From assembly GCA_900404475.1 (NCBI GenBank), contig OUQQ01000064.1, positions 36,970 through 63,408 on the forward strand: DNA of 26,439 nt. Reading direction: 5' to 3'. Positions within the stretch are counted from its first letter, which is position 1; each line of letters begins with the position of its first letter. Below are positions 10,210 to 19,161 of this stretch, in pieces. Source of the stretch: Spongospora subterranea. Its lineage: Eukaryota; Endomyxa; Phytomyxea; Plasmodiophorida; Plasmodiophoridae. A program made the position numbers and the translations under genes. The notes under the pieces were generated by a model that was given only the letters and a program-made list of their open reading frames with translations, was not told the origin of the DNA and did no database searches.

Positions 10210-10617
10210 AAATATCCGACTCAGATCTGACGGGTTTGATTCGTGTCACTATCAAATCCGGATATCAGAAACCAACGCAATTCTACTGCAAAGAATTTCT
10301 TCGCCACCAGCTGAGGGGAGGTTAAATCAGCAGACCAAGAAGTTTCGCCATCTTCGGCATTTCTTGTTGAAGGATTTTGGTACTATAGATCAGACACCAC
10401 TACGTTATCTACTTCTAGTTTTCTTACCCCGGTGCGTGTCGGATTCCAAATGGCTTCAAACAACATGGATCGACGGCATTGGCTTGTTTCTGACTGAGGG
10501 AAAGTTTGACCAAGTGTATTGTATGGTTAAGAACTAGGTACTGTACGCCCGAGATCTCCGAAAATCGGTCGGGTTACAGTTCCGATGAATTCGGGGAGCT
10601 AAGCTCAAGGAATTTGT
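10210..10617. other. no recognised gene
   Basis: Open frames exist on the plus strand but show no family features and run into the retroelement relic. This stretch could contain leader or LTR sequence of that element on one side and the promoter of the small gene at 10618 on the other. I saw no tRNA primer-binding site that I could assign. Confidence 0.35.
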
Positions 10618-10910
10618 ATGTCGATTTCGCCTTCGACTGTGAACGGGTTCACCGTTGTCGGTGGCCTCATCATTGGGGCCGGAACAGCATATCTAGTGGA
10701 TTCAAGCCGGAGAATAGCGCAGGAGCACTCATTCAGACGACAAAAGGTGGGAGAACAGGTATTTGCATCTGAAACCTGGGATTGATCACGGTGCAGATGG
10801 GAATGAAACTTTACAAGCGAGGGTTACTAACCGATTTTCAGCTAGGAACGGTTCTAGCGGGAAGGTTGATGGGACCAAACACATCAAACACATTCTTCTC
10901 GATCGAATAA
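10618..10910 (+). CDS. small single-pass membrane protein (69 aa), two exons
   Basis: Exons 10618-10758 and 10842-10910 flank an 83-nt intron containing TTACTAACC just before TTTTCAG, a perfect fungal-style branch site. The 69-residue product begins MSISPSTVNGFTVVGGLIIG. Residues about 11-27 form one hydrophobic, glycine-rich membrane segment, followed by DSSRRIAQEHSFRRQ, a basic and polar region. The second exon adds LGTVLAGRLMGPN and ends in SIE. Size and shape resemble small mitochondrial or ER accessory proteins, but I cannot name a family. The splice signals and frame make it likely to be a real gene. Confidence 0.55.
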
Positions 10911-11131
10911 ACAGTGAAGGACTTGGACCCAGGAGTGTGTCGACTGTCGCCGTCCCTCGAGGCTAAATCATTCAAAAAGGATTTGTTCTGCCCAGTCTAC
11001 CATATTACAGTTGGGATGGATCTCAGCGTGATTGCATCTGTGCAGTTCTGCCTGTGGTTAACGTTGGAAAGACTCAATCACTTGATAACAGAATATGGTA
11101 CAGCCATGATTGTAGGCGACATTTGTAGGAG

Positions 11132-11263
11132 TTAATCATCAACAATTTCGGTTTTAGTCATTTGAAGGGCAATTGCGTTGAGACTGACAGTTTGAGCGGT
11201 CTTGACTTCATCCTCCACATCATGATTGAGCTGTCTCAGATCAGCTCCACAGTATTCGAGGCT
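11132..11263 (-). CDS. orphan exon-like open frame, no start
   Basis: The minus strand reads FSLEYCGADLRQLNHDVEDE and on through an amphipathic, acidic stretch to TEIVDD and a stop at 11134-11132. It has no ATG. A possible acceptor TTCAG lies at its upstream edge, but no partner exon can be found, because the lipase coding region begins only about 20 bp upstream. It could be the last exon of a gene or an alternative 3' end; the composition looks like coding sequence. Treat as doubtful. Confidence 0.2.
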   Translation of the reverse strand, partial: SLEYCGADLRQLNHDVEDEVKTAQTVSLNAIALQMTKTEIVDD

Positions 11264-11280
11264 GAAGGCAGTGTTGGACC

Positions 11281-12468
11281 TTAAGCGAAGCGGTGGACGA
11301 TATCGGCGATGATATTATCGCAATATATCGAACTTTCCCCTCGAACTTTTCCAACGACATCAGAGTGGGCAGACAAGGATGGGATTGGAACAATAGCAAT
11401 CTTGGTCCATTTCAGCTTATTCAAATTCGTCATCATAGTTTCTTCGCGTTGTGTGTGAAATTTTAGAGCGTCCTCAATCGACAGATCGGGAATCTCTTCC
11501 TTATCGGCGAGTAATCTCGGTTTTTTACCATAATCGATCAATTCAAATGGGTTTATCCTATTCAATCCTGCCGACTCATACGACACAATGGCATCAAAAC
11601 GTGCACATCCATAAGTAAATCGCTGCTTAAACAAATTCAACGATCGAAGGAATAGATCCGAAGTCATTTCCAGGAGCAACGGGTTCTCGACCGAGTCGCA
11701 AAGAATGAGCTCTTGAAATGCGGGACCGAACAAGAAGGCGGCGGCCGTGGCGATGCAAGCCATGAAGCCACGAGCCCAACGTAACATTCCGAGATGGGGA
11801 GTGGCGATGGTTATGAAATGAACCGGCGTCACCACATCGGGGATGATTTTTTTTTCGGCTAAAATATGAACAAGAAATCGACCCGTAATCCCACCCAGAG
11901 AATGGCCAATTATCGATAAATGTGTGGCACGACATTCCTGGATCTTATCAGTGACGTGGGAAAACAGTCCGGTGGATTGCGAAATTATCCCAGACCGGGT
12001 TCGTCCATGATTTACTTCGGGTAAATCCAAAACGATTGAAGGGTGATTTGTACGGATAGCGTTGGCTAAGTTCCTGAGATCGGCTGAGCTTCCGAATAGG
12101 CCATGAATCAGAACGACGAGGTGAACCGGCCGACAAGCGGGCTGATCTGATATCGTGTCAGCCGTAAGACCGGCAGCGATATTCAATCCTAATATGAAGT
12201 CAGATAAGCCAATCAATAATGAGTAATCATAACGAATTGCCATTAGATGGATTGACAGGAGTGGATGATGCAGCAGGGCTGGTCACTTCATCTGATACAA
12301 ACATTATTAGGAGACGGTAATAGCAATATAGGGTGTTGATGATGTACCAAATGGAGTCATTGATGGTTCTAATACCGTCCCAGAATGGGGATCATCATCT
12401 TGGAGAGGCCCACTAGTATGTGCCGAGAAGGTCATGGCGATCGATAAGAGAAGGATTGTATGGGCCAT
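11281..12468 (-). CDS. DUF676-type serine lipase, with probable upstream signal-peptide exon
   Basis: The main exon (coding from ATG 12243 to stop 11281, 320 residues) is a DUF676 (LIPASE_C, yeast/plant ROG1-like) hydrolase. Visible motifs are HLVVLIHGLFGSS (oxyanion region), the nucleophile elbow IIGHSLGG, FITIATPHLG, the YGCARFDAIVSYESAG block, and SAHSDVVGKV near the end with the likely catalytic His. Such enzymes cleave acyl esters of glycerolipids. An upstream exon 12468-12348 encodes MAHTILLLSIAMTFSAHTSG, a clear signal-peptide pattern. Splicing it to an acceptor at 12280-12279 (69-nt intron) continues in frame through 11 codons to ATG 12243, for 372 residues in all. Another acceptor, 13 nt earlier (12292), instead gives a 61-residue product ending at 12227. 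The lipase assignment is firm; the N-terminus is uncertain. Confidence 0.8.
12227..12468 (-). CDS. alternative small secreted protein sharing the lipase signal exon
   Basis: Exons 12468-12348 and 12291-12227, with a 56-nt intron (donor GTACAT, acceptor TATCAG, CTAAT-like branch site), encode 61 residues. They comprise a hydrophobic signal peptide, an acidic DDD patch, and a Ser/Thr/Pro tail ending NPSNGNSL. Its stop lies inside the start region of the lipase, 16 bp past ATG 12243. It is either a real small secreted protein or a minor splice form of the lipase transcript. The intron length fits the local norm better than the 69-nt alternative, so neither can be excluded. Confidence 0.35.
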
Positions 12469-13480
12469 ATTGGTACAGATACAGATAGGCTAACTCCGGC
12501 TATTGATGGACCGTGTTAGATTTTGGAATGAATGTCGATCATTATCTGTGTTGGCAGTATTTCCTGTTGAGGTAATGGAGATAAACCTGCAGTCAACCCA
12601 CCACAGCAGTTCAACGGGATTATTCTCACAGTATCAATCTCAGGGAATTCGAGATCCCGCAACTCCCGTCTTTCCATCCCCGTATTCCCGTACAATCTGC
12701 TCGAAATGGAAACTCATTAACGAGGGTCCTGCTTCCATGGCGCCTGCGCCTCTCATCGCTTAAAACGAGAGGATCCTCAATGCCGTTCTAGTTATCCCAT
12801 CAACTAGTCGAAGACACCATGAAATCACAACAACAACGTGTGCAACTGCAATATTTTCAAAATCAATAAACATAACGATAAACAACGTTCGACTTTGAGG
12901 ACTTTTTATTGTCAATCGATCAGGACCGTGGCGGGTAGCCAACTGCTGGCTGGAAAGTCAGTCTCCATTTGTAGAAAGTGATTGCACACGTTGACATTTT
13001 ATGAGCACGTCTTGCGACAAGAAACCGTCAAAATACCGGGCTGGTACTGTATTATTTCAACGACCTGGAGAATGACGCCAGAGCCTGTTATGTGAAAGGC
13101 AGCTTCAAAGCTGCTGTCTCTCCCATTACGTCGTTAACGGTCAGAATCGATACAATGGGCAAAACATCACAACTTTTTCATTATCTTCATGAGATAACGT
13201 TCCGGGCCACAGAAATTGTATAGTTATTTTGAAAAGCGCGGGCTTTCAGACTTGATATGGACGGTTTGGCAATGGTTTTCGTCGCTACATACCGTATGAT
13301 GAGAAACTGAAAGTTCTGCGTGTAAAAATGTATTGCAACAGACTACGGCTTCAAAGTGATATTGTATTCAAACTTCTCTCCAGTCCATAGGATTAATTCA
13401 GGTTTGAGCCATTAGTGCGGCCAGTGAATTCTGTAGGGCAATCGCTGGCCTACTTTATCGATCAGGCCAGTAGATGCGAC
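12469..13480. other. no recognised gene
   Basis: About 1 kb between the lipase promoter and the transposase repeat. Both strands are open around 12600-12760, but neither translation resembles a family known to me. The rest has frequent stops. Near 13413-13490 a short sequence, TGCGGCCAGTGAATTC, recurs about 60 bp later as TGCGACCAGTTAATTC, possibly a transposon edge. I see nothing else. Confidence 0.35.
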
Positions 13481-13514
13481 CAGTTAATTCACACCCTACC
13501 GGCGGTAAGGTTCG

Positions 13515-14224
13515 GTTTACTTTGGGCGAAAAACAGGCCATTGTGGAAGAGGCCTACAGCATGCAATGCAATTGGAACCTGTGGCGCGACTTTGGCAAAT
13601 TCAGCCTTGTCAAAACTGGAAGCGGTCGTTGTCAAACCTACATGTGCCAATGGGTGAAAAATTAAACAGCATCGAGGCAAAAAAGCAACACGACAGGATT
13701 CTTCACCGTTTTGAATTAGCACACATGCAACTGCCTCTTCAACCCCGTTTGGACCTGTATTCAAATAATGTCAAGACGTTTGGTTAACAACATATTTGCC
13801 GATTGATGAACAACCATGTTGGTCTTGCAGCTGGAACCAATGGACGGTCATGCCTCATACATGCCCATTTGTGGCGAGCAGGTTATCTATGAATCTCTGA
13901 TTAGGTTCAAATTCTGTATCATCGATGGTTGTTCATCAATCGGCAAATCTGTTGTTAACCAGACGTTTGACATTATTTGCATACAGGTCCAAACGGGGTT
14001 GAAGAACCAGTGTGCTGATTCAAAACGGTGAAGAATCCTGTCGTGTTGCTGTTTTGCCTCGATCATGTTTGATTTTCACCCATTGGCACATGGAAGTTTG
14101 ACAAGGACCGCGTCCAGTTGCGAATTTGACAAGGCTGAATTTGCCAAAGTCGCGCCACAGGTTTCAAATAGCATTGCATGCTGTAGGCCTCTTCCACAAT
14201 GGCCTGTTTTTCGTTAAAGTACAA
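13515..14224. repeat. large inverted repeat of transposase sequence (arms about 300 bp)
   Basis: The left arm, about 13515-13817, recurs in reverse complement at about 13925-14224, with only small gaps and substitutions. An example is the stretch around GCCAAAGTCGCGCCACAGGT at about 14141-14160, which mirrors 13580-13605. The arms encode a transposase N-terminus: FTLGEKQAIVEEAYS, then in a shifted frame EPVARLWQIQPCQ, like a helix-turn-helix that binds transposon ends. The 107-bp spacer reads LEPMDGHASYMPI, resembling the D-G-H-A-S-H block of DDE_1 transposases. It is a head-to-head pair of dead copies. Confidence 0.75.
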
Positions 14225-14253
14225 ATAATACAAACTGCCGTTTCATTTTTCCA

Positions 14254-14591
14254 ATGCCTACCCAGTCAGATTATCTTTGGCGCCAGGGTAGGGGCGACAA
14301 TCACATACAAAAAGCCCAAAATAACTGCGCTTTGCACATTGGGGAAAATGTGGACGGGTTATACGGATGTGTCGACATGTAGATGTTGGATACCGTACGA
14401 TGATCGGCGTTATTCATATTCACATGTGGATCTATTTGAAATCAACAAAGGGTGACCCAATTGACCCACAGTTTACTCAGCAAATAAATGAAATCATTGT
14501 CGCGATGAACAATCATTACAACACAATTCCGCTTACTCAATTGGATAATCAAATGATGAACAGGGAACGGCATGACCCTCGTCGAGCTTAA
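14254..14591 (+). CDS. possible small two-exon protein (80 aa), antisense at its end to ASCC1-like gene
   Basis: Exon 14254-14287 joins exon 14383-14591 across a 95-nt intron (donor GTAGGG, acceptor CATGTAG), giving an in-frame 80-residue protein. It starts MPTQSDYLWRQDVGYRTMIG, has one moderately hydrophobic segment (about residues 16-31), and continues DPIDPQFTQQINEI to a charged end, RERHDPRRA. I recognise no family. Its last 59 bp overlap the end of the minus-strand 2H phosphoesterase frame, so one of the two C-termini may be wrong. Its start lies just outside the inverted repeat. Confidence 0.35.
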
Positions 14592-15586
14592 TGGAGAAAT
14601 TTGAACCTATAACCACAACAAAGCCATTGAGCTGAACCGAAACCGGCGGAGATTGGGGGCGGCGGGGACAATTATTACTGTAATAACGATCGTCCTCGGT
14701 CTTGTCGAGCGACGACAGCTCGATCGTCGAGACGAGTTCGGTCGAGGTCAATCCATTCTCCCCATATCGATCCAATATTGGAACCGCATTGACGGGAATC
14801 CGTCCTCGTCCTCGTCGGTGTCGCGTATTGATAATCGTACAATGGTATTTGACGTCCAGTTGCCCCGACTTGTTCCGGCTCCTTTTCAGATCGTGATCGT
14901 CGACGAGCCCGGCCGTCACCAGGACGTCCACGATAATCGTAGTTAGGTCCCGAAGCAATTGCAGCCCTGGACCATCCCGAGCTTGTAGATAGACGACGTG
15001 GGATTTATCGGGATGAGCGACCTGCATTGTCGCCAATCCCTTCAGATGAATTTCGAACGGTGAACGACCTATGAATATAATTTTTTGGCGTTGACGATCA
15101 GGAAATTTTCCATTTGGCCGACAGAACTGGTTCTATGGACCTGTTAACTGCAATACCTGCGGTTGAACCGAGTTTAGGGCGAATTGGGCGAGGGCCATTC
15201 GATCGTGAATATGTAATCCTCTGAGCATAATTAGGGTGAAATGGAGTTTACTGCTTTTGACGAATATAGATTCGTCAAGATGAGGGATCGAGTCTGAGAA
15301 TCTATTCGGGCGACAGAATGAATCAATCGAAGTTTGACGAGAACCCATGGAAAAAAATTTCCATACTCGGAGAGAATCGACGATTTCAGCGATTGGAATG
15401 CGATCTGGGTCGGGATTGAGCACAATGGGATACTGATGAAATGGGTATATGGGAGACGGTCGTCCTTTCTCCCTGTCTGGATTCACATCATATTCCACAC
15501 CGGATCCGCACAGATGATCCACGTACCGCTGACGATGATTTAGGCCCAAGTTGTTCGCGAGATGATAGGTCGACAATCGGATCCAT
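14533..15586 (-). CDS. ASCC1-like 2H phosphoesterase (AKAP7_NLS fold)
   Basis: ASCC1 is a subunit of the ASC-1 complex, which acts in transcription coactivation and alkylation repair; its C-terminal half is a 2H phosphoesterase. Well-supported exons are the one ending at 15141 and 15068-14533, joined across intron 15140-15069 (72 nt) to give QVLQLTGRSPFEIHLKGLA. The two catalytic H-x-T motifs are present: KLHFTLIML before the intron and KYHCTIINTRHR after it, with the expected spacing and a following IPVNAVPILDRYG block. The 5' end is less certain. ATG 15586 with exon 15586-15527 and an acceptor at 15433 keeps frame and gives 295 residues, but the KH domain found in animal ASCC1 is not visible. 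The extreme C-terminus may also be mis-set. Confidence 0.75.
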
Positions 15587-16235
15587 TATACGGCCTTAGG
15601 TTAATTCTTTTCTCGATTTGCGTGAGGTCCAGATTTACACAAGACACAACTCCATTCATCTTTCGACATCAATTTAATCCATAATACATGAAAGGAGTTC
15701 AACCGGTTTTGAGATTGTTCAGAGTTCGAATAATTTATTTGAAATGAAGCTAGGCGGAGAAAATGTAGATGAATAGTCCACATTGATGCATTATCAAACC
15801 GATGACGTTCACATGTTGCAGAGAATAAGAGAACCTTATTCCGCCGCAATAAACAATCACCGGCCAATGTTCACAACGAGATGAGGCACACAATGCGTTA
15901 ATGATCATCGAGTCCATATAGCATCCGAATGAAAGAGAAGAGCGACGGTTACATAAACCCAGACAACTCCAACTAAAGATGCAAATGCACACATGGCGTG
16001 CAGAACCAAAATGAAGACGAATCAGGCTCGATGACGCGTCTTCATTTTTCGAGGTAATATCGCAGGATAGTCAACACAAAGATACCGAGCAGATATCGCC
16101 TGACATGTAGTGCAATACCAAGAGAACCTCAATACTGCACAATCAGGCGAACAACTGGCCGACACAGACACGATTGTTGGTCGTGCTGTTGCGCTTTATG
16201 CTAATTAAGACCCGGCATGTCAATCTGGCACCGGC
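15587..16235. other. no firmly recognised gene; one hydrophobic open stretch
   Basis: Between two divergent genes. On the minus strand about 15906-16000 reads FVFILVLHAMCAFASLVGVV and onward to FHSDAIWTR and a stop, a membrane-like segment of some 40 residues with no confident start. It could be an exon of a small membrane protein, but I could not find in-frame partners. The remainder should hold promoters for the genes starting at 15586 (-) and 16236 (+). Confidence 0.3.
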
Positions 16236-16485
16236 ATGAAGGAGATGATAGGTTAAGGGTAAAGCCATTCATCACCAAATAACAGTGCATGTTTTGGGGG
16301 AGGAAAAACATTCATGTCCCGAATTCATGCGATTGCCCAAATCACAAAGGTTGGCCAATCGCATGGATCACATGAATGGCGATGATTGTCTGATCCCATC
16401 GCTCAAGATGGACAACGGACTCCGTCACGGACTGCGGAAACATAAGCGCTCACCGTATACAGCACTATATGAAGTTCGCCCCTAG
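16236..16485 (+). CDS. possible small basic protein (71 aa), two exons
   Basis: Exon 16236-16251 and exon 16286-16485 flank a 34-nt GT...AG intron (donor GTTAAG, as in PUS1 intron 3). The 71-residue product is rich in His, Lys, Arg and Met, with CPEFMRLPKSQRLANRMDHM in the centre and HKRSPYTALYEVRP at the end. No family is recognised. It ends 86 bp before the convergent CEP126-like gene. The very small intron and tiny first exon make this model weak; the open second exon is the better part. Confidence 0.3.
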
Positions 16486-16570
16486 TATTGATTTGCACTA
16501 ACATTCGCCCCAATAACTTAGGGTGACGAGGTTACTGGTGCGATATAGTTTATGTCGATTGGTTGGAGAG

Positions 16571-17937
16571 TTATCTTCCCCTGATGCGGCGAGTTCCCGG
16601 GGCACGAGAGCGGATCAGCTGCGGGATTAGAGGGTGCATTCGCCAACGCTTTCTGGGGCGTATATCAGGGAATATGGTGGCCTGATCACTGCCACCCTGA
16701 ATATGGGTCATATCTCCTCCACCATCTCCATCATTTCTGTCACCTAGGCAATATTTAACAGGCCGATTCAATATAGATTCTCAATGAAGTCAAGAATTAC
16801 CAGAATACGGTGTATCTTTCAAGGACATGAACGCGATTGATTTCCTGATCCGAAGCTCGGCAAGTTTTTGATCAAGATTGCCGAGATTGTCCAAGAGCTC
16901 TGCTTCTGCTTGGTCTTGCAAGCAGCGATATCGTGCACTACGAACTGGTGGCTCACTCCATATAGATTTCTGATCTGATTGAGCAGCAGCGGTTGCTTGT
17001 GCCTCTAATCCTGACCCATATCCCCACGAGCTCTGGCTATAGTCTCGAATAGGCTGCAATAGCCCGCTTCTCGCCTTATTATTTGTCACCAATTCGCCAA
17101 TATCATAGGGGTATTCCCTCATGGTCCTTATCATCGGTTTGCTCGAAACCATTTCAGGTAGTCGATCCGTTGTCGTTGAACTCGCTGATTTCTCAGACTC
17201 ATTCGCCACCGGTTTGGGATCATCTTTGCGATTCAAGGGCACCCAGTTCTGTGTGGTCATTTCTTTAAAAACCGGATTCGCTGTGGGTTGCACTGGCGTC
17301 AGCTTCCTCATTGAGCCAAACGATGGACGGTGCGTTCCCAGATTGGAATGCGTATGGGTCGGTTCCAATCGCTGTAGTGGCTGGCGAATTTCTGCAGGTT
17401 TATCGGACGAGCTGACACAATCAGAGCCGTCCCTGGATGGTATTGCCGGGCCAACAGGGCGATGAGACCGCGAACGATGTACTCGATAACGAATCGCCTT
17501 ACATTGCTCCAGCTGATGCAATCGCCTTTCCCGAAGGGTCGTCTCCCTACGCCGAGCCTCTTCCTCTTCGTTCTGCTTCCGTCGCTCATCTAGAAACCGT
17601 TGTCGTCGCACGGTCTCTTTATGCAGTTTCCTCAACGAGAGTGGCGCGTTTGTCGAGATATACGTGGGATGTGGGTGATGAACAACCGGTGTGCGGTTTT
17701 GATGTTGAGTTGCGGTTAATCGTTTGTGTTGAATCGTCGCTAACTGATGTTTATACCTGAGCACCGATCAGCTCTGAAGGATTGATCAAAGTGCGAAACG
17801 GCTCACGCGTATGATGCCGGTTGATGGATATGGTTGGCGACATTCAGCACACCAGTGAAGCGCTTGGGGATTTCCGCCAGCTCCATGTGCGACGAGTCGA
17901 TCAGGTCCCTGTATCTCCCTGGCGTAATCAGATCCAT
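16571..17937 (-). CDS. CEP126-like basic coiled-coil protein, three exons
   Basis: Exons 17937-17807, 17756-16801 and 16743-16571; introns 50 and 57 nt; 419 residues. ATG 17937 follows an in-frame stop. The joins restore ASYAYKHQLATIQ and TPYSGDRNDGDGGG. Residues about 75-140 form a strongly charged coiled coil (RRQRFLDERRKQNEEEEARR, then LRERRLHQLEQ) followed by an Arg/Ser stretch. This layout and wording resemble the coiled coil of animal CEP126, a centrosome and cilium-base protein. The rest is low-complexity and probably disordered. A later conserved-looking block is YDIGELVTNN, and a second short helix is LLDNLGNLDQKLAELRIRK. If the resemblance holds, the organism has a flagellum at some stage. 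The gene model is strong; the family link is tentative. Confidence 0.7.
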
Positions 17938-18077
17938 CTCCGATCAATCATCACCAGCCTCGCTGTGTGAAAACAACCCAATCCGGTACTCCAAATGGCG
18001 ATTATGACCAGAGATTTGTGTTTTCCACGACTCGGCACAGATTTATTGATGAAGATACATGATCGTTTTTAAGGAAT

Positions 18078-18786
18078 CTAAACTAGGCGGAATTTCACCA
18101 TGACGTCGTCCAATATGGTGTCGGGTCCCGGTTTCGCCACTGCGACCATGCAAGCGCCATTGCAGGACGACGGGTTCAGCTTCTCCATCACCTCGATGAA
18201 TTCGGGATATTTCGCTCTTTGTTTAACCACCATTACTTGTACGGATTCCAGGACTGAGGGCTCGGGATTGAGGATCGTCAGAACCTGCATTCCGCCTCGA
18301 AATTCACGTTTACCACTTGTGATGAACCGATTAGCTGATATTTGCACGTTAATGGCTGATTAATGATGGGTTAATGGCGCTATTACAGGAAGTTCTGTCG
18401 AAAAACCGCACAGTTTGGTCGGCAACGGATAGTAAATCTTGAATGGTGTTATTTAGGTAAATAATATCGTTGAGCCCATGTATCCCAGGATTCCCTGTTT
18501 CATCAGGATCACCTTTCAGCAACTGAATTATCATTGATCGCTGACGGTATCTAACGCCAGATATTTCCTGATCAACGACGTCAATCACTTTTCTTTGCAA
18601 AAGTTCCTAAGCAAATAGCCGATAATCAATGGGAATCATTGTGCTCATTATGAAAACAGGCAAGACATTTTCAGGAATGGACTGAATCTGTTGCAGTCGT
18701 CGTGACGCAGCAGACAGCGATTTTTGCCCATTATCGAGCATTTCCCGCATTTGCTTATAATCGATATGCTGATAATAGTTCGTCAT
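18078..18786 (-). CDS. 198-residue protein, helical N-half and possible ear-like beta C-half, three exons
   Basis: Exons 18786-18667, 18606-18387 and 18334-18078; introns 60 and 52 nt; 198 residues from MTNYYQHIDYKQMREML. Residues about 10-115 look like a helical bundle (KSLSAASRRLQQIQ, LNDIIYLNNTIQDLLSVADQ), reminiscent of a GAT domain. The C-terminal 80 residues alternate beta-like segments (MQVLTILNPEPSVLESVQVM) and end MVKFRLV, much as gamma-adaptin-ear domains end. No VHS domain is present, so it is not a normal GGA adaptor. A small clathrin-adaptor accessory protein is one guess. Gene structure is well supported by splice sites and frame; function is not. Confidence 0.65.
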
Positions 18787-19161
18787 ATTATTTTATCGAA
18801 TTATGATATTCGGACAGGTGGCCGGACTGCGATACACCCATGGCAGGCTATGGGGCTGGGCTATGAGTCCATGACCGATCAACAACTGCACCGATCACTT
18901 CTACCAGCCATGGACTATGGACCCGTCAGCCATGGGCTATGGCCATCAACTGCCCCACTCGGGCCACTCCCTGATCGTGTCATCTATGAGCCAGATACTG
19001 TCACCTGGGATTACTGTATGATCCAGTGCAACGTGAAATCTCTATGATTACGATTCATTGTGATTGTCATGACAGGTCATGACGTCACTGTACCCAGAGG
19101 CCGCTGTTGGTCCAATTCAATAAACCATTATCCCAATATTCCGTATCATTGTGTATTGCAG
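18787..19161. promoter_or_regulatory. divergent intergenic region with CCATGG/CTATGG-rich stretch
   Basis: This 375-bp gap separates two genes transcribed away from each other, so it should contain both promoters. Between about 18838 and 18950 the plus strand repeats short related motifs (CCATGG, CTATGG, GGGCTATG) several times. The plus-strand frame is open there, but I see no family or convincing exon. Confidence 0.35.

Noticed and set aside
16790..16800. Stop at 16790 as the end of the CEP126-like protein
   Set aside because: A GTAATT donor precedes it, and a 57-nt intron joins the next exon in frame.
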